From NCBI RefSeq assembly GCF_002234915.1, contig NZ_NEWD01000006.1, positions 1 through 64,000 on the forward strand: DNA of 64,000 nt, written 5' to 3'. How positions within the stretch are numbered: the stretch's first letter is position 1; each line of letters opens with the position of its first letter. The notes beneath the pieces were generated by a model. The model had not been told where the DNA came from and made no database searches. It saw nothing but the letters and a program-made list of their open reading frames with translations. This DNA comes from Bifidobacterium vansinderenii (lineage in GTDB: Bacteria > Actinomycetota > Actinomycetes > Actinomycetales > Bifidobacteriaceae). Positions 9,304 through 18,022 of this stretch are shown piece by piece. The position numbers and the translations under genes were made by a program.

Positions 9304-11790
9304 ATGAAATTCACCAACGGCTACTGGATGAACCGACCTCACGTCGAGGCGCTGTACGCCCGTCAGGCCTACACGCTGAGCACGGGCGACGACGGCGAAA
9401 GCTTCGACGTGCTCGCCCCCACCAAGGAGGTGCGCGGCCGCAACGATACGCTGAATCTGGGCACGTTCGACGTGCGCGTAAGCACGCCGGCGGAAGGCGT
9501 GATCCGCGTGCAGGCGGCGCACTGGCTGGGCGCGGACGTCACCCCCGGCTTCCCGCTGAACATTGACGAGCCCGGCGAGCGCGACTACGTGTCCGTGAAC
9601 GCGATCGGCAACGGCGACGGCGAACTCGGCGAGGATGGTGCGAGCATCACGCTCAGGTCCGGCGATCTCGAGGCCACCGTGGTCAAGGGCAGCCCGTGGA
9701 ATCTCACGTTCAGTGCGAACGGACGCACGCTCACCGCCAGTCAGGGCAAGTCGCTCGGCCGGTTCCTGCTCAACGAACTGTCCGCCGTGAGCACCCAGCC
9801 GGTGGGCGAGTTCGGCGTCTCCAAGGATGGTTCGGCGTTCGACGAATCCGACGTGTTCAGCGCCATCCAGCTCTCGCTGGGCGTGGGAGAGACCGTCTAC
9901 GGCTTCGGCGAGCGCTTCGGCACGTATGTGAAGAACGGTCAGACGATCGACATCTGGAATCAGGACGGCGGCACCGCGTCCGAGCAGGGTTACAAGGACA
10001 TTCCGTTCTATATGACGTCGAATGGCTACGGTGTGCTGGTGAACAACCGCGGGCATGTTTCGTTCGAGGTGGGCAGCGAAAACACTGACGCTGTGCAGTT
10101 CTCCGTGCCGGGCGAATCGCTTGACTTCCTGGTGATCTATGGTCCGACGCCGAAGGAGATTCTGAACCGGTACACGGCTTTGGTCGGCCGTCCGGCGAAC
10201 GTGCCCGCGTGGAGCTACGGCCTGTGGCTGACCACGTCGTTCACCACAAAGTACGATGAGCAAACAATCAATTCGTTCATCGACGGCATGGCTGAGCGTG
10301 ACATCCCGCTCAGCGCGTTCCACTACGACTGCTTCTGGATGCGTGAGTTTCAGTGGACCGATTTCGAATGGGACAAGCGCTTCTTCGGCGACATCGAGTC
10401 CACGCTGGAGCGCCTGCACGAGGACAAGGGTCTGCATATCTGCGCGTGGATCAACCCGTACATCGGCCAGCGCGGTCGACTGTTCGCCGAGGGCAAGGAG
10501 AAGGGCTATCTGGTTCGCAAGCCGAACGGCGAGATCTGGCAGACGGACATGTGGCAGGCCGGCATGGGCCTGGTGGACTTCACGAATCCCGAGGCGCGCG
10601 ACTGGTTCAAGAGCAAGGTGAAGACGCTGCTGCGTCAGGGCGTGGATGCCATCAAGACCGATTTCGGCGAGCGCATTCCGCGTGACGTGGCGTGGCATGA
10701 CGGTTCGGCGCCGCTGTCGATGCACAACTGGTACACGCAGCTGTACAACCGGACGGTGTTCGAGGCCATCGAGGAGGTGTACGGCAAGGGCAAGGCGTGT
10801 CTGTTCGCGCGTTCCGCCACGGTGGGCGGTCAGATGGAGCCGGTGCACTGGGGCGGCGACTGCGAGTCCACGTTCAGCGGCATGGCGCAGACGCTGCGTG
10901 CGGGCCTGTCGATTACGAGCTCCGGTTTCGGCTTCTGGAGTCACGACATCGGCGGCTTCGAAGGCGCGTTCCCGGATTCGGCGGTGTACAAGCGTTGGGT
11001 GGCGTTCGGTCTGCTGGGATCGCATTCGCGTATGCACGGCTCCACCGTGTACCGCGTGCCGTGGCTGTTCGATGAGGCCGACGAAAAGAACGGCGTGGAG
11101 ATCCGACCCGGTCAGAGTGCGGTGGACGTGGCGCGCAAGTTCGTCAAGCTCAAGCTTGCGCTCATGCCGTACCTGTATCAGGTGGGTCTGCAGCCGCATC
11201 TGAACGGCACGCCGGTGATGCGTTCGATGTTCATGGAGTTCCCCGACGACCCGACCTGCCGTACGCTCGACCGTCAGTACATGTTCGGCCCGTCACTGCT
11301 CGTGGCGCCGGTGTTCTCCTACTCCGGTGACGTGCAGTACTATCTGCCGGCCGGCACGTGGACCAACTGGTTCACCGGCGAGAAGGTGGTCAGCGAGCAT
11401 GGTCTGTGGCGTAGCGAACGTCATGACTACGATTCCATTCCGCTGTGGGTGCGCGGCGACAGTCTGGTGGTCACCAATCCCGGTGCCGGCAAGCCAGATC
11501 GTGAATATGGTGTGGATGCGCTGGTGACGGTGTGTTTGGAGGAGCTGGGTGTTGGCGCCGGTGTCGGTGAGGCTGGCGGCGTTGGCATGGCTGACGGCAA
11601 TGGCGCATCTGGCGGCGTGATCGAGACCGTGGTCACGGAGATGGATGGTTCGTCGGTGACGTTCACCGCCCGTCGCGCCGATGACGGCGTGGAGGTTCGT
11701 AGCTCCGACGGCCGTGAATTCCGCGCGCGTCTCGGCTGCGGCGACGATGCGCGGATCGTGGCCTCCGAGAACGGAACGGTTCTGTTGTAG
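9304..11790 (+). CDS. GH31 alpha-xylosidase, YicI-like
   Basis: An 828-residue glycoside hydrolase of family 31. The nucleophile region reads IKTDFGERIP, with Asp453. The acid/base region reads HWGGDCESTF, with Asp519. The 66-residue gap between them and the FGERIP wording match E. coli YicI (Asp416/Asp482), an alpha-xylosidase, rather than alpha-glucosidase members. It is expected to release alpha-1,6-linked xylose from isoprimeverose or xyloglucan pieces in the cytoplasm. The ATG at 9304 follows AAAGGAG by 8 bases; an ATG ten codons earlier has no such site. A Gly/Val-rich low-complexity stretch lies near residues 745-775. It probably works with the MFS and LacI genes next door. Confidence 0.9.
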   Translation: MKFTNGYWMNRPHVEALYARQAYTLSTGDDGESFDVLAPTKEVRGRNDTLNLGTFDVRVSTPAEGVIRVQAAHWLGADVTPGFPLNIDEPGERDYVSVNAIGNGDGELGEDGASITLRSGDLEATVVKGSPWNLTFSANGRTLTASQGKSLGRFLLNELSAVSTQPVGEFGVSKDGSAFDESDVFSAIQLSLGVGETVYGFGERFGTYVKNGQTIDIWNQDGGTASEQGYKDIPFYMTSNGYGVLVNNRGHVSFEVGSENTDAVQFSVPGESLDFLVIYGPTPKEILNRYTALVGRPANVPAWSYGLWLTTSFTTKYDEQTINSFIDGMAERDIPLSAFHYDCFWMREFQWTDFEWDKRFFGDIESTLERLHEDKGLHICAWINPYIGQRGRLFAEGKEKGYLVRKPNGEIWQTDMWQAGMGLVDFTNPEARDWFKSKVKTLLRQGVDAIKTDFGERIPRDVAWHDGSAPLSMHNWYTQLYNRTVFEAIEEVYGKGKACLFARSATVGGQMEPVHWGGDCESTFSGMAQTLRAGLSITSSGFGFWSHDIGGFEGAFPDSAVYKRWVAFGLLGSHSRMHGSTVYRVPWLFDEADEKNGVEIRPGQSAVDVARKFVKLKLALMPYLYQVGLQPHLNGTPVMRSMFMEFPDDPTCRTLDRQYMFGPSLLVAPVFSYSGDVQYYLPAGTWTNWFTGEKVVSEHGLWRSERHDYDSIPLWVRGDSLVVTNPGAGKPDREYGVDALVTVCLEELGVGAGVGEAGGVGMADGNGASGGVIETVVTEMDGSSVTFTARRADDGVEVRSSDGREFRARLGCGDDARIVASENGTVLL

Positions 11791-11817
11791 TCCAAGCCGG
11801 TCGGGAGGCGCTGTTTT

Positions 11818-11956
11818 TGGGGCGTCAAATACCCGAATTCTGCTCTTTGGGGCGTCAACTTCCCGAAAATCGACGCAAAAATGGGAAGTTGGCGCCCCAA
11901 AGAGTAGATGTTCCCGCATTGCGAAACAACTCCGGCGAGTAATCTCGCAATGCGGA
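11818..11956. repeat. Dispersed twin-hairpin element, copy 2
   Basis: Nearly the same sequence as 6201-6338, including both hairpins (arms CTCTTTGGGGCG... and CCGCATTGCGA). It lies between the convergent alpha-xylosidase and dehydrogenase genes, so it may also end transcription there. Confidence 0.85.
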
Positions 11957-11984
11957 TACACCGCGGCTCCGGACTACGCTGCGG

Positions 11985-13136
11985 TTACAGTTCCGGAACG
12001 ACCTCGATCTTGAGGCCCTGCATGCTCAGCGCGTATTCCATGGCCTCGTTGATCTGGTCGAGCGGGAATACGTTGGTGACCAAATCCATGACGGGCAGGC
12101 CGCGGTCCTTGGCCTCCTTGAGGAATTCCTGCGCCTCGAGCCAGTCGCCGGCCTGATAGGTCCACGAGCCGGTGAGCTTGATCTCCTTCTGGCACACGTC
12201 CAGATGCGGGTTGTACGTGGCGTCGCCGGTGTTGGTGAAGAAGCCGACCTCGCAGTACGATCCGCCGCGACGAATGTACTTGAACAGGGCTGCGGCCGCA
12301 GCGGGCGAGCCAGTGCACTGGAAGCCCATCTCCGCGCCGAGCCCTTCAGTCGCCTCACGTACGGCGTCGGCCGCGGCGTCCACCGAGTCGTAGTCGGCAA
12401 CGTTCACCACGGCGGTGGCGCCAAGCTTCCGGGCCATCTCGAGTCGTGCCGCCTTGGCATCGACGGCCACGATATTGCGAATGCCGTACGTCTTCAGTAG
12501 CGCGACGAGCAGCAGGCCGATCGGACCGCAGCCCTGAACCAGCACGTGCGACCCGTGCTTGAAGTCGTAGATCTTCTTGGCCTCCTCGACGGCGTGCACG
12601 ATCACGGCGGCCGGCTCGATCAGAATGCGCAGGTCACGGTCGGGCATGTCGTTGACGTTGAAGATCACCGCGCCGGGATTGCACTTCATGTAGTCGGAAT
12701 ACCAGCCGTTGAAGAAGTGATCCTCGCCGGGCATCAGACCGTGGATCTCGCCGTTCTCGCACAGGTGGATCATGTCCGCACGACGACGGCAGATCGCACA
12801 GTGCCCGCACGGACGCAGACCGGTGACGATCTTGTCGCCCACCTTCAGCGGCTTGCCGGAATAGTCGGCGGTCACGTTCTTGCCGAGTTTGACGACCTCG
12901 CCGGTGGCCTCGTGGCCAAGCACGATCGGCGCGAATCCGAACGGGTCGGCACGGTATTCGGACTGGTCGGTGCCGCAGATGCCGCAGCCTTCGACGCGGA
13001 CGAGCACCTCGTCGTCGCCGATTTTCGGCAACGGCAGCGTACGCACATCGATGTGCTTCGGCTCGGTGAGCACCGCGACGCGACCTTCGGCGGGAATGAC
13101 GGGCTCGGCGGTGGGGATAGTGGATTCTTCGGACAT
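11985..13136 (-). CDS. Zinc-dependent medium-chain dehydrogenase
   Basis: A 383-residue alcohol/polyol dehydrogenase of the medium-chain (MDR) superfamily, acting on an unknown alcohol or sugar alcohol with NAD(P). It shows catalytic zinc ligands (CGICGTDQSEY near residue 43, then LGHEATGE) and four structural-zinc cysteines (CGHCAIC...LC around residues 100-120). The Rossmann motif is VQGCGPIGLL near residue 200. The family includes sorbitol and threonine dehydrogenases. The ATG at 13136 is 8 bases after AAGGAG; an ATG two codons upstream is too close to that site. Confidence 0.85.
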   Translation of the reverse strand: MSEESTIPTAEPVIPAEGRVAVLTEPKHIDVRTLPLPKIGDDEVLVRVEGCGICGTDQSEYRADPFGFAPIVLGHEATGEVVKLGKNVTADYSGKPLKVGDKIVTGLRPCGHCAICRRRADMIHLCENGEIHGLMPGEDHFFNGWYSDYMKCNPGAVIFNVNDMPDRDLRILIEPAAVIVHAVEEAKKIYDFKHGSHVLVQGCGPIGLLLVALLKTYGIRNIVAVDAKAARLEMARKLGATAVVNVADYDSVDAAADAVREATEGLGAEMGFQCTGSPAAAAALFKYIRRGGSYCEVGFFTNTGDATYNPHLDVCQKEIKLTGSWTYQAGDWLEAQEFLKEAKDRGLPVMDLVTNVFPLDQINEAMEYALSMQGLKIEVVPEL

Positions 13137-13227
13137 GATCATTACTCCTTCGTGATGAACGAATGTCGTCACTGCTCACGTTACCCCCGTTTACTGCGTA
13201 TTTGCGGGATTGATCGGGCGCCTAATT

Positions 13228-13336
13228 CACAGCGCCAAACACCCGTATCCCGCTTTTCGCAGCGTCAAAAGCCCTTACGATCCTGCCGAAAATGGGTATT
13301 TGGCGCTGTGAAAAGCGGATGTTCCCGCATCGTGAG
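13228..13336. repeat. Dispersed twin-hairpin element, copy 3 (diverged)
   Basis: Same plan as the copies at 6201 and 11818: GCGCCAAACACCC, then arms CCGCTTTTC.CAGCG and CGCTGTGAAAAGCGG, then GATGTTCCCGCAT. The sequence has drifted but compensating changes keep the stem, which argues that the stem matters. Confidence 0.7.
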
Positions 13337-13351
13337 ACACGGCTCACCCCC

Positions 13352-13357
13352 TATACT
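13352..13357 (+). promoter_or_regulatory. -10 element of a leaderless small gene
   Basis: TATACT ends 7 bases before the ATG at 13365, so transcription would begin at about the start codon. No ribosome site is present between them. Confidence 0.45.
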
Positions 13358-13364
13358 GACAACT

Positions 13365-13562
13365 ATGAGAAGAATGCCCAAGGTTTCCACTATGTGCACC
13401 GTCGCAGCGATCGCCAACGCCATCACGGCCATCCTCTACATCATTCACGGCAACAAGCTCCAGGCCACGCTTTATGGACTGTCCACGGTCATCTGGACCG
13501 CCATCACCGGCATCTACATAAAGCAGGAACAGGAACGCGAGAGCGAAGAGATCGAGGACTGA
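13365..13562 (+). CDS. Small membrane protein, 65 residues
   Basis: A 65-residue protein with two hydrophobic segments (about residues 11-27 and 35-52) and a charged tail rich in Glu and Arg, so a two-helix membrane protein is likely. The sequence between the helices, HGNKLQ, resembles a short loop. No ribosome site is seen and the -10 element lies just upstream, so the mRNA is probably leaderless. Function unknown; coding nature is supported by the helix pattern only. Confidence 0.5.
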   Translation: MRRMPKVSTMCTVAAIANAITAILYIIHGNKLQATLYGLSTVIWTAITGIYIKQEQERESEEIED

Positions 13563-13631
13563 TCGAATACATAACCGGATTCTGGGTATAACCGCATTAC
13601 GAACAGGGGCATTTGCCACTCTTTATGATGC

Positions 13632-13674
13632 GGATATGCCCAAATCCACGTCATATCCGTCCGGATATACCCAA
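13632..13674. repeat. Direct repeat plus palindrome
   Basis: GGATATGCCCAA (13632-13643) and GGATATACCCAA (13663-13674) flank the perfect-arm palindrome ATATCCG-TC-CGGATAT (13653-13668), just beyond the stop of the SDR gene. Could be a terminator or a protein-binding site. Confidence 0.4.
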
Positions 13675-13679
13675 TATGC

Positions 13680-14438
13680 TCAATCGAGTGTTGCTCCTCC
13701 GTCGACGTCGATGGTCTCGCCGGTGATGAACCCGGACTCGGGCGAGGCGAGGAACACGATCACCCTCGCGATCTCCTCCGGCTCGGCCGCACGCTTGACC
13801 AGCATGCCCGAAATGATCCGCGCACGCGTCTCATCACTCATCGCATCCGTCATCGGCGTATGCGTCAGACCAGGCATCACCGCATTCACCGTGATCCCAT
13901 GAGGCGCATACTCACGCGCCGCACCACGCGTCAACGACGCCACACCCGCCTTCGACGACCCATACGCCACATTGCCCAGGAACCCGCCGCCATGCTTCGC
14001 CGCGATCGACGACACGTTCACGATACGCCCGTAGCCCTTCTCCACCATCCGGGGAGCGGCATGCACGATGTTCAGGAACTCGCCCTTCAGATTCACCGCA
14101 AGGATCCGATCCCACTGCTCGACCGACACGTCCTGCAGCGGCTGGCTGAGGATGACGCCCGCATTGTTCACCACGATGTCCGCGCCACCGTAGTCCGCGG
14201 CCAATCCATCGTGGATCCGCGTCACGTCGGCCTCGTCCGACACGTCACCCACCGCGGGCACCGCCTCGCCGCCACGGCGCCGGATCTCCTCCACCGTGTC
14301 GCGCGCGGTGTCGGGGTTGATGTCGTTGACCGCCACGCGCACGCCCTTCGACGCGAGCATGAGCGCCGTGGCCCGACCGATGCCACGACCCGCACCCGTC
14401 ACCAAAGCCGTCTGATCCTCCCAACGCCTCACCGTCAT
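13680..14438 (-). CDS. Short-chain dehydrogenase/reductase (SDR)
   Basis: A 252-residue classical SDR. It has the coenzyme motif TGAGRGIG, the NNAG motif, the catalytic serine (VNVSSIA) and the YxxxK pair (AYGSSKAG). The Asp after the second strand (VNDIN) suggests NAD rather than NADP. The C-terminus DVDGGATLD resembles 3-oxoacyl-ACP reductases and sugar-acid dehydrogenases; the substrate is open. Two in-frame ATGs exist at 14444 and 14438. The second is 8 bases after AAGGGG and is preferred. Confidence 0.85.
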   Translation of the reverse strand: MTVRRWEDQTALVTGAGRGIGRATALMLASKGVRVAVNDINPDTARDTVEEIRRRGGEAVPAVGDVSDEADVTRIHDGLAADYGGADIVVNNAGVILSQPLQDVSVEQWDRILAVNLKGEFLNIVHAAPRMVEKGYGRIVNVSSIAAKHGGGFLGNVAYGSSKAGVASLTRGAAREYAPHGITVNAVMPGLTHTPMTDAMSDETRARIISGMLVKRAAEPEEIARVIVFLASPESGFITGETIDVDGGATLD

Positions 14439-14633
14439 TGCCATGTCCCCTTCCCGAGACTACCTAAGCCTGCGATAGACGAGATTGTTGATCCCATCCA
14501 CAGAGCCTAGTCCGCTCGAACGGCGCCTGCTCAATATCGTCAGCCATCTGAAACGCCCGTTATCTCGCCGCATCTCGCCCCTCACACCCGGTTAAGGAAC
14601 AAGTCGGTGACGTCAACGAATTAGCCACAAAAA

Positions 14634-14664
14634 TGCGGCCGCCATCACTAGGATGGACGGCCGC
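14634..14664. terminator. Hairpin terminator
   Basis: GCGGCCGCCATC and GATGGACGGCCGC form a strong stem with a 5-base loop in the 290-base gap upstream of the SDR gene and downstream of the DUF262/DUF1524 gene. On the minus strand it would end the latter's transcript. No gene is seen in the gap. Confidence 0.6.
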
Positions 14665-14729
14665 TTCAGACAGAATGGCCTGAGTCGACAAAGCGGCTGC
14701 GGCCATTGAATCGGTCAGGTCAGGAGCTG

Positions 14730-16651
14730 CTACTTCTCCGAGGCGTCCTCAGGGAATGCGAAGAGCTTCACTACCTCGTTGGCAAGCAGATCCGTTCGAC
14801 GCTGGATGTCCTGCGGCGTCCAGTCCGTCTTGGTTTCGATCGTCTCCCCGTTCGCGGTGTCCGGAATGCTCGCATTGAGACGGAAGGGGTGACGCATGCC
14901 CACGAAGTGCCCGTTGACGCGATAGTCACGCTTGGACTTGTCGTACGATTCCATGCCATCCTCGTACGGGTTCTTGGCGTTCACGAACGGCTTCTGCTTG
15001 AACTCGGAGTTGTACGGCGTGAGCGTGAGGTTGCCCAACAGATGCACGTACTGTCCCTGAACGCCTGCGGCTACTTCCGGATCCGGATTATCAGGCGAGA
15101 TCATCTCCCGCCACCATTTCGGCAGGTTCTCCCCTTCCGGCAGGATGTGTTCGATGGTCCAGATCGGCTTGCCCTTGTTGCCGAGTTCATCCAGATTGTC
15201 CGGGTGCCCCTTGTCGAAGGAGCTGGGACCGGTCAGGCCACGCTCGAGCGCGATCAGCACGTATCGAGCGGTCTTCGCGTTCTTGTCGTACAGGCCCTCC
15301 GACTTCAGCGTCTCAAGGAAGACCGTATCCGAGGAGCTGATCTCCTTCAACGTAGACGCAATCAGCTGGACCGCGGCATCGCCGCGTGGACCGGTCGGCG
15401 CGGTCAGCTCGCGCACCAGTCCCAGCATGCGACTGCGCGTATTCGACGACTTCGGCACCAGCGTGATGTTACGGCGCACGTAGAAATCAATCAGCACGTC
15501 GAGGATCTGCGAAACATGATCATTGGTCAGTCCGAATGTCTTCTGATCGGAGAACAACGACAGCAGCAGCGGGATCGCCTGCGTGGAGTCCAGTCGCTTC
15601 AGTGCATCCAGCTGACGGTCGATCCTGGCGTCGGCATTGCGATGCCCATCGACCCTCGTGATCATGGCGAACAGTTCCGCTCGCGACAGCAGAGTGTCCA
15701 GATAGTTGCTTCCGCGACGGTATTTGTCCTGAATGACGGTTTCGTAGAGGCGCAGCGCCTTGCCCTTGGTGATCGATTTGGTACCGGTGGATTCGAAGAC
15801 GTCGTAGTTGTTGAGCAGGAACTGGGTGACGATCGCGACATTCACATCCTCGTCCTTGGCAGTGAACGTACCTGCGAATTCGTCCCAGTCCTCAAGGGTC
15901 TCGCTCTTATCGATGCCCTTGCGGCTGGCTTCGCCAATGAACTGGCCCTTGAGCAGATCCACCAGAGTCAGAGGCAGTCCCTTGGAGTTCAGCGACGAGA
16001 ACACCGAGAATGCGTCGCTCAGCTTGGAGACGGAAATCTGCAGCACGACGGTGGACAGCAGCTTGCGGTAGAACCGGTCCACTGAATCGACGTCGGGGAA
16101 GGCATCCGCGTCATCGAAAAGTTCACGGATATGACGATACCGGTTGACGAATATGCGGTTGCCTGAAATGTCTTCAGGATTGTGAGTCATTCGACTCAGC
16201 AAGCCACGGTAGTAAAACCGATCCTCATCCAGCGGAACGATGCGGGACGTGGAGGCGTCTTTCGGCTTGCCATCTCCGAGCAGTCGGAGATCGGCGGGAG
16301 CGGAGGCTGCGAATCGTTCGGAGAACCTTCTTCGCTTTGCGCGTGAGTATACCGATGCGCGAAATCACCGAACTTGTCCCATGCCGCCAAAAGGAACAGG
16401 GAGAGCGTGGTCAATCGCTGCTGGCCATCGATGACATCGAACACGCTGTCGTCGTTCGGGTCCGGATTCGTCACTAGCAGGTTTCCGATGTAATAGCCTT
16501 CATCCTCGGCCTGGATATCGGAGAACAGCTGCTCGATCTGCTCGTTCTTCCATGAATAGCGACGCTGATACTCCGGGATGTTGAACGTGTCGGCAAGCTT
16601 TTCGATGGGGAATAGTTCCGAGACTTTTCGGGGGTGGGAATCGATCTGCAA
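14730..16651 (-). pseudogene. Frameshifted DUF262/DUF1524 (GmrSD-like) gene
   Basis: Two frames make one recognisable protein. The 5' frame (from 16651) has the DUF262 start YQRRYSWKNEQIEQL and the ParB-like motif DGQQRLTTLSLF. It then loses sense after about residue 110. The other frame picks up with RLLGDGKP...DEDRFYYRGLLSR and runs to the end through the HNH-type DUF1524 region, with TIEHILPEGENLPKWW and LGNLTLTPYN. Together these domains define GmrSD-like type IV restriction enzymes, which cut modified phage DNA. The shift falls between about 16290 and 16350, where there is no long homopolymer. It may be a true mutation or a base-calling error. The gene opens the defence-rich part of the window. 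Confidence 0.75.
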
Positions 16652-17182
16652 AGCTCCTCCTTGGTCGAGCTTTCATTTGGCGTGGGCCTTCCTGTCGGTC
16701 GCGTTGACAGGAAGCCGCTAGGAGAAATCGTACCCGGAGGTTGGCGGGTATGGAAGGAATGACTCGCGTAGACTTCGAGCTGATAACCATCCCCCCGTAG
16801 TCAGATTATTCAAGACATGATCTTTTATGAATATTGCCCGGTGCAAAGTGGATAAGCCTCGAAAGCAACGTTACGATCAGGGATTCGACTTCAATGACGC
16901 GCTCGAGGGTCCCATGGCCTCATACGTCGAGTACCCCACACCGGACACCGGGACAAAGGATAACTCTAAAAAGTGCAGCGACAACGGCAGCTCGCATCAT
17001 CGGATGCTCCCTGTATATCAAGGCATGCTCGAGGCATACTGTGAGACCAGAAGACAGTGCCGCACTCTTAGAGCCTCGACTAGACATCTCTCACCGGCGA
17101 CGAGATCTGCTTCGTCATCGACGGCGGATGCCATACGTATAGACTTGAGTAGGGCTGGGAAAATAGGAGGAAATACAATATC
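16652..17182. other. 530-base gap with one hairpin, no clear gene
   Basis: TTCCTGTC and GACAGGAA (16689-16713) form an 8-bp hairpin upstream of the DUF262 gene and may be an operator or leader stem. A reading frame starting at 16827 overlaps the next gene in another frame and shows no protein-like pattern. AGGAGG at 17165 belongs to the next gene. Confidence 0.5.
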
Positions 17183-17923
17183 TTGTCCATCGAACAGTTA
17201 TCTCGACAGCTTGAAACCAAGCAGAGGAAGTGTGCGGAGGCACGGGGAAAAATCAGCTACTACGGGAAAATCGCTGCAAACGAGTCGGAGAAATCCTCTA
17301 AAGCGTCACGCGCGGCCGAGCGGACCAAGAACGAAAGCACCATTCGGAGAAAGAAACAAGAAGCACAACAGCATCAAAAGCGCGCCAATGATGCCATGAA
17401 CAGTCAATCGACATGGCAGAAAAAGCTATACCGTCTTGAGTCCGATATAGCTAGATTGATGAGGAAACTCAATGACGCGCGCACTGCGGAATCCAAGAAG
17501 ATCGCAAAGGAAACCGACCGCAAGATAGGAGCCATCAACCCATTGGAAATCAACGTGAACGCACCCTTGGTCGATGGCGATAACTTCGGCAACGTCGCAG
17601 TGGGACAGAACATACAGCAGTCACAGGTCACGACCAGTTCCTCGAATGATCTCAGCGCATTGAGAGATGTGCTGAAGGACATCCTTGACCGACTAGACGC
17701 GCTGGAACTGACGGACGAAGACCGACAGGATCTCAGGGAAACTGTCACGGAATCGATCTCGGAGCTGGAGTCGGATACTCCCGATGCCGGTAAGCTCCGC
17801 ACTCCCCTGCGTCTGATCAAGAGGATTCTTACCCCGATCGGCTCATCGATGGTTGCAGGTACTGCAGCAGGAGCTGGAATTCTCGCCCGGCAGTGGATTG
17901 AGCAGTTGGCACAGTTCCTTTAA
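17183..17923 (+). CDS. Coiled-coil protein with C-terminal membrane segment
   Basis: A 246-residue protein that I cannot assign to a named family. Residues 1-115 are a long charged coiled coil rich in Lys, Glu, Arg and Ala. A linker follows with NVNAPLVDGDNFGNVAVGQNIQQ (residues 125-147). A second helical region with many Asp and Glu follows (155-200), and a hydrophobic segment ends the protein (about 212-245). The start is an apparent TTG, with AGGAGG 12 bases upstream, a long gap, so the start is uncertain. The small coiled-coil plus membrane-anchor design next to restriction genes would suit a membrane effector in phage defence, but this is speculation. Confidence 0.6.
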   Translation: MSIEQLSRQLETKQRKCAEARGKISYYGKIAANESEKSSKASRAAERTKNESTIRRKKQEAQQHQKRANDAMNSQSTWQKKLYRLESDIARLMRKLNDARTAESKKIAKETDRKIGAINPLEINVNAPLVDGDNFGNVAVGQNIQQSQVTTSSSNDLSALRDVLKDILDRLDALELTDEDRQDLRETVTESISELESDTPDAGKLRTPLRLIKRILTPIGSSMVAGTAAGAGILARQWIEQLAQFL

Positions 17924-18022
17924 TTCAGCGGCAATTTCAGCAAAGGCAATAGCCGAATATGGATTCAGCCCTGTTCCCGCTATTCGCAGGGTCAGGGCTG
18001 ATCTCTCATATTTATGGCTTGT

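Noticed and set aside
16827-17399. Plus-strand frame before the coiled-coil gene
   Set aside because: It has no ribosome site or recognisable domain and overlaps the better-supported gene at 17183.
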